Assembly (NCBI GenBank): GCA_000711775.1
Contig: ARYC01018507.1
Location: forward strand, 20,279 to 84,278
Direction: 5' to 3'
Length of the DNA: 64,000 nucleotides
DNA from: Oxytricha trifallax
Lineage: Eukaryota > Ciliophora > Spirotrichea > Sporadotrichida > Oxytrichidae
Part shown: piece by piece, positions 53,410 through 64,000 of the stretch
Numbering within the stretch: the stretch's first letter is position 1
Layout of the letters: every line of letters starts with the position of its first letter
Notes under the pieces: model-generated
The model's input: only the letters and a program-made list of their open reading frames with translations
What the model was told of the DNA's origin: nothing
The model's database searches: none
Made by a program: the position numbers and the translations under genes

Positions 53410-56400
53410 GCTAAAGTATGTTCATAGATGATTCATTTCGTCTGGCTATGTCATGCTTGAGTGACTCCTCCATTATGATATGCTGAATTGAAGAGAGGCC
53501 AGTCTCTCTTCTTTCAGGAGGCTCACGCATGTTTTACTGCATTTATTCGCTTTAATTATCTGAAGTAATTAGCTAATTGTTATGAGTAGTATTGTATTAA
53601 TAAGATTTTTATATGTTAATTATTGGATTATATACTAGAAATATCTAAAACTAAAACATTATAGTATTGAAAGGCTTGATGCTAGTTGAGATTTATGTAT
53701 GATTTTAATCTTCGCAGAGCCAGGGATGAGCTAATGCTTCTTTAGTTGTTAGTCTGACATTTGGATCGGTTTGTAGTAGACCCATCACAAATTCAATACA
53801 ATTCACAGTATAGTATAATAAATATTATATAAATTAAGATCTTAATTCTTAGGCAAGAGGAGAGAGATTCATCCAAGCGGGGGAAGATCTGTCGTAATTT
53901 GCAGTCTGCACTTTTTTCATCAGCTTTGGGATTCTACATAAAGATTAGTTATTTTCTAAGAAATTTAATAGATATTTTAATATTTTTTCCATGTTTAGTA
54001 TCTAGGGTTTTTCAATTTAAGGAAAAGAAATTTATTGATAAGGATTTGTCTCAATAATAATAAAATTCTACAAAAAATGAAGTCCTAATTCTTTTAATAT
54101 ATATTCTAAACATGAAAAAAACATTGAAAGAAATGATTTCCTTAATTTCAAGGATAATAATATCCTTGAATTGTATAAATAATTATATTAATACAGAATT
54201 AATATAACTATATTAAATAATTTATTATTGTTTTTATTGCTAATATTTGACTTTGTTTAATAAAATATTCAAATGGAGTAGATTTTATAAGCAGTGCATT
54301 GATAAAAACAACAATATATATAATGTTTTTGAAACGATAAATCAGATTCTTTAAAAGTATATTTATTAGAATCATGGCCCTTCAATCCAATATGGTGAGA
54401 GAAATATAATAGGTTTGAACTTATCCAGAATAAAAATATTGTTAATATACAATATTATAACTGAATTTATTCTATGAATAAGTAATTAATACATTTTATC
54501 TCTATTTTTTAAGAATTTTTATGAAATATGATTGATCAATATGAGATGGATTTGAACTTACGAAGTATCATAGAAAGGAGGCTCACCCATTAGAAGGGTG
54601 TAGAGAATAGTGCCAACTCCCCACATATCCACGTTTTCACTAAATTCAAAGTTATTCACATGTGTTACTTTTTATAGTAATTTGTGCATTTAATCATAAG
54701 AACATTACAAATTTATTAAAATAAATGGTATTTTGAGGGAAAAAAATGTAATAAACTTAATTTGTATTTAAATATATTTTTAATTTACTTGGTATGTTTT
54801 TGACTTACGAATATCTAAAGGCTTAATGAATCTCAGGGGCAGTGTAGATTGGAGTTCCTGTTTTAGTGAATAATGAGTATCTAAATTTTCCAAACTTATT
54901 GGGTGACCCATACTAGCTAGAAGTTTACTGAATTATTATTTGAGTAAATCTTTTTGATCATTTAAAAAATAAGTAAAACTTAGGCATTGGATTAAATAAT
55001 TTTCATGAAAAATAAGAAGTTTGAATAGAATCTGATAATTAAATGGCGGCTAATTATTCTTGGATATCATCTTGCTAGTCAAATGAAGTAGTGCGACTAG
55101 GTCTTTTCTGGCTTGACTAGTTTTCAATCAGTTTAGATTTAGAAATATTTTCTAAGAATTAGCAACAACTAATTGCTAAAAATTATGAAAACTAGAAGTT
55201 ATGATTGATTGAGTGATAGTTTTATATCCTATTATAAAAATAAGATACATTGAAATCAAGGATCTTAATTTGTGAAGTTTTCTCATCAGTGATAAACACA
55301 TTGGTAGGATTTAAGTCTCTATGAACGACTCCGTTTTCATGCATGTAATCCACTGAACTGATTACTTATCTCATTATAATTTTTGCCTACTCTTCAGTTA
55401 CTGGGCCCTTGTCACTCACCAATTGACTTACTTGCAAGCCTTCCACTTTTTCCATCACAATGTAGCCTCTGCTCCTGAGAAATTATAAAATTTGATGTTC
55501 ATATTAATGGGCATGTAAATTAAATTAATACTTTATATTTCTTGATAAAACTCAGGAATGTACTCGATTCCTTGAACAATATTTGAGTTTCCCTTGAGAC
55601 GAGATAGGATCTTAAATTCTCTCTCTGCGTGAATAAACATCTCCTCATCTTCACTTCTAAATATTTTTACTGCGTGACTCTAAAGAGTGACTTTACACTT
55701 GCACTCCCTCACTACTGAATGTGTACCCTACAACTATGATTTATCTATATTTATTACAATTAATTATCATATTATTTATATCATTAATTTTATATTTACC
55801 CTACAGTAAATTGTTGACATAAACAATCATATAAAATTATCTAAAAGTGAATTATCTCTTTCATCACCATAAAAATAAATAATATTTGCTAAGCTTCTCA
55901 AATGTTTTCTTTGGTCTGTTTTTTATAATATTTGTGAAAATAAATTTTATTGTAAAAATTCGTATTTATTATTTAAATTTTGATGAAGTTGTCCCACTCC
56001 AATATCCCTCTCTTAAATATAAAATATACTCATAAATCCTCATGTTTTAAATAAACTATTATAATTAATTATGAAGAAATATATATAAATTAAAAAATAT
56101 TTAAATTATTATAAAATAATCTATGAATTATTTAAATTTTTAGAGTTTATGAGATATAGAATGGTTAGAGCAATAAAATTGCCTTGAAATTTAAATATCT
56201 AAGGGTTAAGTATTTGAGTTGATTTTTAAATGCATTGATATGTGAATCCATGATATTATATAAAATACATTATATAATTATTAATAAAAGTTAATTTTGA
56301 TATATAATATTAGGTTTAATTGAATTGGGCTAAAAAAAGACGAGTATATGAGTAGCTTAGCATTAATACTTAATAGTTGATTATTTATTTATTCTGTATT

Positions 56401-57350
56401 TATCATAAAAAATAAACTATTCTTGAGGAATTCATCAATTATAATAAATCATACCATAGTTCTTATGAATTATATGACTGAATTATGTTCTTTATTTCAA
56501 TTGTTTTATTAATGGAATAACTTACCTCACCTAGTAATTCGCCGTCTTCATCTATCTCGTATTTCTCTCTGAAGGGACTGCTGTCTGAGGGGAGGGTGAC
56601 ATGCGAGGCCAAATCATTCATCCCAAAGCTGTCCCCCTGCATGTTGAAAAGATCTCCTTTTCCGTTCAAGTCAGAGTCAAGTTTACTTAAACCATTTTAT
56701 CCTGCTCCCTATATATATAATATCATCGTTAATATATCTTTTAAAATAGCAATTAAACACAGATCTAAAAATATTAGATTTATAAATTTATTGTTTAAGG
56801 GGGAGTAATATCATATCAAAATGCCTATTTTATAAGTAATTTATTATTAAATTATTGATAATCTAATTGTGACACTGCATAATTGAATTTGCGGGGTGAT
56901 AAGTCATTTTTTATTTAAATTTGTCTGAATTTTAATTGATGTAAAAATGTCATTATACTTACAGCATTATTTCCAAATTTAGGAATGCTAAAGATAAAAT
57001 AAAATTATTACTTAAAATTAACAAAATAACATATATGATGCTCAGTTTCTTTAATTCTTCTACTCAATAAATTTATGAAAAAAGCTGATTAAATTTAAAT
57101 GAAATGAATTATACAATGTCAAAGTAGATATTTTAATTATATATACATTTAATTAATCATTTAAATTCTTTAATCTACAATTAAATTAAAATAAACTTTT
57201 GTATTATTATTACTCGATATTAACGAATGACAATCAAAAGAAAGATATACTTAATTGAAAGTAGGAAAACTTACAAGTCTAAAGTTTCTCCCTGAATGCA
57301 TTTATACGCTTATTTTTAAAATTGCTCCCTAGTGCTTCTACCATTCAAAA
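53410..57350 (-). CDS. Protein kinase with DFN in place of DFG
   Basis: N-terminus near 57,330 (GRSTREQFQKQAYKCIQGET), then a 25-nt exon at about 56,965-56,990 (FIPKFGNNA) and MQGDSFGMNDLASHVTLPSD. The Gly loop is split by an intron (GTAAGT near 56,525; end near 55,735) as LLGE/GTHSVVRECK. Next come AVKIFRSEDEE (catalytic Lys), RGYIVMEKVEGLQVSQLV, YMHENGVVHRDLKPTNVFI (catalytic loop), and KILDFNVS, where DFG is replaced by DFN. TKTGTPIYTAPEIHQAFRYS is the activation segment; VDMWGVGTILYTLLMGEPPF and LTTKEALAHPWL complete the fold. A basic/acidic tail lies at 53,410-53,570 (ERRETGLSSIQHIMEESLK). Many introns/IESs, mostly not assigned. Ser/Thr kinase of CAMK-like type by the HRDLKP and APE motifs. 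Confidence 0.7.
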
Positions 57351-58182
57351 CAAAAACATAGAATTATTATTTTATCATATTTTTTTCAAAATAGTGTAGC
57401 AAAAATTCTATTCAAAATAAATCAATAAATATTTAGCAAAAGTTTTATATAGATTTCTTTGTTAGTGTAATGTTATGGTTTTAAATATATAATGCTAAAT
57501 TTAAGGTTTTAGATGCGATGAGAGATAGTCTAACTAACTTATAGTTTATTTATTAACTTAATTAATATACAAATAGCTTTATTATTGATAAAATACGTAA
57601 AAATAGGAAATTTAAGAAATTAATTAAATATTTAATTATGACCAACTTATAGAAACCACTGTGTTGATCGAAAGTGTATTACTACAAAATTTGCTGATTT
57701 TAGTGTTTAGCATCATAATATAAACCCCAAATTTTTCCTGAACAACTAAGTACTTGATTTCGATGTTTGTCAAGATTTCGATGATTTACATGGTCGTTTG
57801 ATACCGTCAATTGGCGTTGATCTGGCATGCCCACTTCATGTCGATTCGTCGTCGATAGGCTTGAGTTGAGGCCAATCGGCAATCTAATCTCATCTTCTAG
57901 ATCCTAAAATCTATTGCTCCATCCTTGATCCATCGGTGCCATCATTGGTAGCTCAAGCAGTTGGACCATCGTTGGTGTATTGGTGGACTTGACTTCTGCA
58001 ATGCGCGGAGATTAGAGAGGTTTTGGTAGTTTGACGATTGATAAGTTTAAACTTAAACTTAAAAGCGTGATATATAATAGGGAAGTTTTAATCAATTAAT
58101 TAAACTGTTCAACTGCTATTGATGCTTGTCTTGACTGGTGCCAGAGCACCTGCGACTCCACTCATCGTCATTGATCACTGGC
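57351..58182. other. Left flank of the mobile-element zone
   Basis: AT-rich to about 57,700, then base composition rises. A minus-strand frame at 57,700-57,882 and moderately GC sequence to 58,140 contain no recognised domain. ACCCCAAAT near 57,724 and its inverted counterpart near 60,812 could be remnants of element ends, but they are too short to claim. Confidence 0.35.
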
Positions 58183-60780
58183 TCACACGAACCCATGTCT
58201 GATGGTGGTGCACCACTGCTTGACGCTGAACGCCCAGAGCTTGTTGACATCACTCTTGGTCATGGCTTTCAGGATCTGGGAGAGCCTCTTAACCAAGTGA
58301 ATCCTATAAGTAATTATGGTAACTATCCTTACTTGCTGTCTGCCTGCTCCTGCCTGAGGTGCCTCTTGATGTATGAGAAAAGCTGCTCGATGGGGTTGAG
58401 CCATGGCGAGTACTCGGCATTGAATAGCACAGTCACCTTCAACTTCCTGGCAGTATCCAACACTTCAGAGTACTTGTGAATGACTGCGTTGTCCATGAGC
58501 AGCACGATCTTCTTCAGGCAAAGATCCTTGTCAGTGCGCAGCTGGCGCAGTGTGTGGTAGAGGAAATTCTCGAACAGTACGGCATCGAATGCTCCCTCAA
58601 TGACTTGGCTGGCGACCAGCTGATCCTTAGTGATGGCTGCCACGAAGCTCATCGAGAACTGCTGCCTCTTGGTGGATTCCTTGGTGATTGAGAGATTCCT
58701 AGCCATGGTGCCATAAGTGCCCAACCTCTGGCTGACTTGCTGTCTGACTGCTGTGATGGGGGTATAATGTTACAATGGTTGAGCATCGAGGTTGCCAGAG
58801 TATACTATAGGTGCTTAGTCATTCAATTAGTTGGGTAGACTTAACCTGGTATCAACTAAAGTAATATAAAATCATAGAGCTATAGCTTACTATCCTATTC
58901 CTTCACTATGACTTTACTGCTGCTCACTGCCTTGCTTGACAGCTGCAAGCATTTGGGTTTAATGCCTGTCCAGTTGTCATGGCCTCTTTCATTGACCACC
59001 TCACTGCTCTTACGCTGGGTTGACTGCAGCCGGAGGCTGGCCAGGTTCTGAACCAATGGAGTGAGAGTGGAAGCCGATTTCAGAGGGGTTTATGGTTGAC
59101 TTGAAGGCTTCTTGGTGGAGCTCTATATTCTGATCGCGTCGAAGCGCTTCTATAAGGATGAGTATTAAGCACTGCCCTCTGGGGCTTCCAAGATAGGTGA
59201 CAGCTGAGTGTACTTATATTTATGACTGCAATTGACAGGGGTGGCTGCAATGCTCTGCTCCCTGCTATCAAGGATATGCTGTTCCTGGGTGGAAGATTTC
59301 ATGCGCAACTTTGCAAAGATCGATTTCGAGTTTGGCCTTGGGATCTTCGATGGAACAATTCCAGATCCAGTCACTAATCGTTCAGTATTACTAACATGGT
59401 CCTCCTAACTCAAGTTGAAGCCTTACCCATCTTGACTATCCCATCTGGAGCTGCTGACGACACTATACTCAATCGGTTAGGCAACGATAGCAATACTCAC
59501 CTGCTGGTTCCCAGAATTGCTTGGGGTCTTCGATTTTCAAGTTTCAGGTTATCTTCATCTTGAATTGCAACTTGGCTTTACAAAAGTGCGATGTCTGATC
59601 CCTTCCTTTGATCCTGTGCTCTGAGCCCAGTGGCAGTCGACATGCCTGGTTCTCTGTTGGGGTAGCCAGCCAGCATCTCAGCATACTGTATGACATCGTC
59701 GGTGACGAGGACCTCGGTCTTGCCAACTGCAGGCGTCAGGGAGGAGTCGCATCCACGACCTTCCTTGTGAAGGGCAGCTGAATTGAAACTCCATTGCTTG
59801 GTCGGCAGGTAATCGCTCCTGAAGTTGGACTCGTCCACTGATATGATCACTGCATCCTCCAAGAATAGCTGTGCGAGCAGTCTGGATACCCATAACCTCT
59901 TCTCGTTGAATGATGGGTCTCTATACTTAGCGTTGGCGTTCTGGGCTTTGCCGAATCTTAAATGGAAACTTTCCTTCAGTACTTTCAAGAGAGTAGCAAC
60001 GCAAGGCACTGTGAGGTTCTTGAATTCATAATCTTTACATTGCATTTCAAGCAGGCTATGATGCAGGCGCCAGCCAGTGATCTTGTATATACCCTGCTGT
60101 TAGAGCACGATAGCAATCGCCTTCAGCAACAGCGGATTGCTCCGCGTATTCTTCCTCCCATTCTTCAGATTTAGCTTCGGATTGAGCACCCGGTGCTCCA
60201 CCTCCAACTTGAACTTCTCAATGGCCTTGTACACAAATCGTCGATCCACAACCATCTCAAGCGCAATGTCCTTGGGCTTCATGCCCTCCACCTTGTAGTG
60301 CTGTACTACTGAGATCTTCTTCAATGCCAGCTTCGCATCTCTGCGTTTGAGGTAAGGATTCTTGGATGATCCATTCATGCCTTCATAGTTTGAATGATCC
60401 CCATTTAGGAAATCGATACTCCCACCCTGCTCTTTCATGAAGTCTTGTAGACCCTACCACAGCTCATCGCTCTACTTGATCTACAGGTTCTGTGTATATT
60501 TAGTTAGCGAATGCGAAGGTACTGCTCGAGGCTATAACACAGCTGGTCATCTGTCGCCAGACTTTCAACATCGACTAACGATGACACTGCTCACTCAACT
60601 TTCTCCAAGGGCAGTCGTATGATTTGCCCACCCAGTATGCCCATCGTCGACGGCCTGCCAATTGTTGAGGAGGGTGCCTGAGGTGTAGGTGAGCTTCACT
60701 GGTTTGGGGTTGGAGGGGAAGTTGGTCCCCAGCACCACTGATGTCCACTTGAGCACAGTCTTCGACTTTATGCATAATAT
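58183..60780 (-). mobile_element. Tc1/mariner-superfamily DD34E transposase gene with introns
   Basis: Minus strand. Upstream exon near 60,775-60,600 (TSVVLGTNFPSNPKPVKLTY). From 60,480: a charged N-terminus and helix-turn-helix (VVQHYKVEGMKPKDIALEMV, RRFVYKAIEKFKLEVE). First catalytic Asp in IISVDESNFRSD (codon 59,833-59,835). Second in IVLLMDNAVIHK (58,491-58,493). Glu in YSPWLNPIEQLF (58,386-58,388). Exactly 34 residues separate the second Asp and the Glu. A 29-nt intron (58,304-58,332, GTAAGG..TTATAG) leads to the C-terminus, which ends RHGFV at TGA 58183-58185. About 1 kb of additional open sequence lies between the first two Asp. TBE and Tec elements of ciliate germlines encode related transposases thought to act in IES removal. 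No C4A4 termini were seen here, so the exact family is open. Confidence 0.75.
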
Positions 60781-61084
60781 ATCGAACTGCCTGATTACTA
60801 TAAAAATGAATTGATTTGGGGGCGAAAGAGGTCTATGATTACTAGCTCATAGAGGATGATTCATGCTAGATCTGCTACTAGGATAACTTTTAAGTGCTGT
60901 TCCTTATTGGGGTTAACATATAATAGTACTTTAATGTTTAATAGTAAAATATAAGGGTCTCTAATAAGTCTAAACAAAACACCAATGCAAATCATTCTGA
61001 GATTACCAAAACAATATTTAAGCCGAATCTGATAGGATATTTATAATTTTAAATGAATCAGTTTGATTAACTTTTGCTTCCAAC

Positions 61085-64000
61085 AGGAACTCTCTCATTC
61101 ACCCACACGAACCTGGATATTCTTAAGTTCATCCATGAACGATCATTTGGAGACTTGTAAATTGAACGACTTCTTCACTACATCAAGATAAACTTTCATT
61201 GCAAGAACTCCAAGCAAAACTTCTCAGGTTCTCTCTCTGCCCTCGAGTTTCTTGCATCAGGAATTCCATTCAACGTGACATTGTTCATGAAGAAGCTGAT
61301 CTAGTGCAAAGATGCCAGCCAGAATTTCAGGGAGCTATTCTACAGGCCATTCTTCACATTCGTCTTCAAGACTATTGAACCCTCCTCTCTCAACAACGTG
61401 GTTCACTCTGAGTTTACTTTGGAAGACGGTAAAGTGTTCTGTGCTAAGATGAGTGAATGGCTTCGATAAATGCAGCATGACATCAAAATCGATGCAAATT
61501 CAAGCAATGGGAGCACCTTCTACACTGCAACATGCCAATCCTTTGAAGCTATGTACAACATGTCTGATCTTCCCAAACTTAAACAAGGGAAGATAAACAA
61601 CTCCCTCGTCAACAGAGTCTTTAATCTATCTGGCCTTGAGTTAAAAGATGAACTAATGGAAGAATTCAAGAACAAGTTTGCCGATCCCTCACATGCTGAT
61701 TTTATCAATGAGATCTAAAAACTTATCGAGGATTCTGACAAAGCTGAGAAAGATAGACTGAAAAAGATCAGGACCTCTAAGTCTCAAGCTAACCCCTCAC
61801 CTTCAAGCCCACCTCCGAAGAGTGGAAGTAAGAGCATCAATTCCTCGAAGAGTAAAACTCAAGTTAATGCTACTGGTGATGCTGCCAATGATTCTTCCAG
61901 CGATGATGTCAATGATGCAAAGCAGGGTCACTAAAGACAGAGCAACTTCTTCCACCAAAGAAACACTACCTCTTAGAAGAAGACCTCCTTCATGAAGAGT
62001 TTGGGGAACACACATACTCCAGACCATACCAGGAACAGGCACACAAGCTATGGACCTAATCTGAGACTCCAGAGCAACTACAGAAGGAGCAGCATCCACA
62101 AAAATCATTCTGACTCTGAAGAAATGGAGTTTTACCCTGATAAGTCAAGGATGAACACCTCTTTCAGGTCGAACACTCTATCAGCCAACACTTCAGCAGC
62201 TAGAAGAACCCCATCAAGTACAGACAATCTGATTGTGATCCTACTGAAGTCATGATGAGCTAAGGATACATCAAACCAGTCACATCAAAGGGGGACGACG
62301 CAGATTGGGAAGCTGAAGAATTTTAACTCGTAGATGACTACAAAAATCTCTGCAAGGAAACTATCCCCCAAAACCTCACAGATGAGGATTTCAAAGAAGG
62401 AGCTCAGCTACTAGCTGAAGATTTCAGAAAGGACTTTGAATAAGACAAGACATTGTCAAGTTTCTATCTTCTCAAGTTCTACACAACAACGTTTGATGCT
62501 GGTCATGGAAACTCTACTGTCAACTTCTGCTATGCAAACAAGAGCCTGGTCAAGAAACAGAAAGCTGCTGTGCGATCATCATGCTTCTCTACTAATGCTC
62601 AAGACCAAATTTCTGTGTCTGAAGGATCACGATCAAGACTGGTCCCCAAGAAGAGAGTTCAACGGGCTGACGCAGAAGATCTTTTGGAGGAATACAATCA
62701 CAAATAATAAAAGAGATTCTTCCAGAGTCAACGCCCCAAACCAAAATCTAAACGGCGTGGAGGAGGAAGAGTAAAACTAAGAAATGCTAGTAGATGAATA
62801 GGGAAACCCAATCGATCCTGACAGTGCCCTACATCATACCATCCCAATGAGAAAGGAGCTGGACTACAAGGCGAGAAGTGCAAATTCCAGTGCCAAGAAG
62901 GAACAGAGACCCAGAGAGAGAAATGCCTTTATGATCAGAAATGAAGACCATTACCTGTTCACTCGCTTATGGTGCGTGAAAGACCATTTTAAGGATTTGA
63001 GGAGCTCAGAGATCTTCTAACTCCCATACATGATTCAATAAGCCATCGATTGCTATAATTATGTTGCTGAGTGTTTGGTAAAGGAACATTACGACTTCAC
63101 TGGTTCTCCCTTTATTCTAAGCCCCCACTGCAGGCTTATGTTCTCCCCCTTCAAATACTTATGTAGTGCAGTATAAATTAAGTTTAGAGACTTCCAGTAT
63201 AGAGACAATTACAACTCATTCAACCCAACAGTAAACTTCAGTTCTTTGGAAACTAGTCGAGCCCATTCAACACCCTATCTTGACTAAGTGATGTACCTTG
63301 CAAACGTGCTATGCGACGGTCTAATCTACGTTGAGAGGAGATCCTTTTGTATGCTGTTTTGTGCCCTCTTCAAAGCTACCCCTCAAATTGTGGTGAACCA
63401 TCTCTTCCTGAACCCCTTCAAATTCCCACTCCAAAAGCCCTCAGCTGGTTGGTCTTTGATCAATCCTCTAAAGCCTACGATGTTAAACTGATAGGTTCGA
63501 CTGATTACACTAACGAACACTTCTATGAATTGGCAAGCTTTACCCAGCAGTTCGCAAATAACAAAGACTCCTTTTCAAAAATCCTTCAAGATGGGGGTTC
63601 CATCATTGTAGAGTTAATCTTCAGATAGCTGTATACTTTCATCCCTCTATCAATCTTTAGCGTCATTCGGGAAAACTCCAACCATGAATTGGTTATCAAA
63701 AACAGTTTCAACAAGAAGGCAATCACTATACCCAAAAGCTTTGAATCTAAAGATAGCCAACTGAAAGAGGCTTTCCAGATCTTGACAAAAGACTTTACTG
63801 ATGATGGCTAGTTCTACACTGGAGTGAAGCAAGTGTTCGAGGTTCGCTTCTATTCCTGCTAGCTAAAGGTTGAAATTCCCCAAAGCCCCTTAGGCTAGTA
63901 TTAAGACTTCCAATACAGAGCCAGAGAGTTCTTTGTCAGATACTTTTCTATGTAAGTTTCTTTTAAATTTAACTTTCTTAAAGGTACTGCTTTACAAGCT
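61085..64000 (+). pseudogene. Frameshifted high-GC coding region of a probable mobile element (continues past window)
   Basis: Plus-strand coding of higher GC than host genes begins after an apparent 3' splice site near 61,085 (TLSFTHTNLDILKFIHERSF) and is open to 62,255 with TAA/TAG as Gln. Segments: FLASGIPFNVTLFMKKLIQC, LNNVVHSEFTLEDGKVFCAK, then a Ser/Lys-rich linker. The frame moves near 62,215 (to DCDPTEVMMSQGYIKPVTSK), again near 62,800 (to LHHTIPMRKELDYKARSA) and near 63,380 (to CGEPSLPEPLQIPTP), without AT-rich inserts or pointers, which looks like decay rather than IESs. Later segments include NSNHELVIKNSFNKKAITI. No reverse transcriptase or transposase motif was seen; family unknown. 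Proximity and composition link it to the transposase at 58-61 kb. Confidence 0.5.

Noticed and set aside
58138..58691. Plus-strand frames over the transposase
   Set aside because: The minus strand carries the catalytic DNAVIHK and SPWLNPIE motifs; the plus frames have no domain and are antisense shadows.
57720..60820. Terminal inverted repeats of the transposase element (CCCCAAAT near 57,725 and inverted near 60,812)
   Set aside because: Only 8 bp match and no target duplication was seen; too weak to define element ends.

Overview
The window reads as germline (micronuclear) DNA of a spirotrich ciliate of the Oxytricha/Stylonychia type. Four observations support this. (1) Long coding frames are open only if TAA and TAG are read as glutamine and TGA is the sole stop; the frame at 7.58-9.80 kb carries dozens of in-frame TAA/TAG codons. 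(2) Genes are cut by short AT-rich inserts that lack GT..AG ends but are flanked by 3-9 bp direct repeats. Deleting one repeat copy plus the insert restores the reading frame and, where the family is known, the conserved protein. These are internal eliminated sequences (IESs) with pointers separating macronuclear-destined segments (MDSs); 28 are listed. (3) A 182-bp satellite occupies 32.5-35.1 kb. (4) A C4A4 telomere-like 17-mer lies at 31,903 and a DD34E transposase at 58-61 kb, both typical germline-limited content. Ordinary introns (GTAAGT..AG, often 29-110 nt) are also present.

Layout. 1-2.3 kb: two minus-strand genes of unknown function. 3.3-10.7 kb: a plus-strand, heavily split gene for an acidic, Q/N/S-rich protein. 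11-13 kb: two minus-strand unknowns. 13.2-17.2 kb: a minus-strand EF-hand/PH/kinase gene with the architecture of apicomplexan CDPK7. 17.7-20.0 kb: two tandem plus-strand paralogues sharing a C-x2-C-x11-H-x4-H motif. 20.2-24.1 kb: an iron-sulphur DEAH helicase of the RTEL1/FANCJ group. 24.5-26.1 kb: a K/E-rich repetitive protein. 26.4-27.1 kb: NDUFB7 of mitochondrial complex I. 27.7-31 kb: a coiled-coil gene, a short gene fragment and a minus-strand unknown. 31-36.6 kb: AT-rich DNA, the telomere-like relic and the satellite. 36.6-39 kb: two plus-strand unknowns. 39.2-41.7 kb: a MATE transporter. 42-42.9 kb: a CH-like protein. 43.3-46.6 kb: a coiled-coil/RGG protein. 47.1-49.0 kb: a TPR protein. 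49.4-51.8 kb: a DOT1-like methyltransferase. 53.4-57.4 kb: a second protein kinase. 57.7-64 kb: a higher-GC mobile-element zone.

The genes do not form operons or a pathway. After IES excision most would sit on separate gene-sized macronuclear chromosomes, so neighbourhood says little about function. All MDSs that could be joined are in linear order; no scrambled gene was proven. Exon/MDS ends not tied to a pointer or splice site are approximate, and all family calls are from motifs read by eye.
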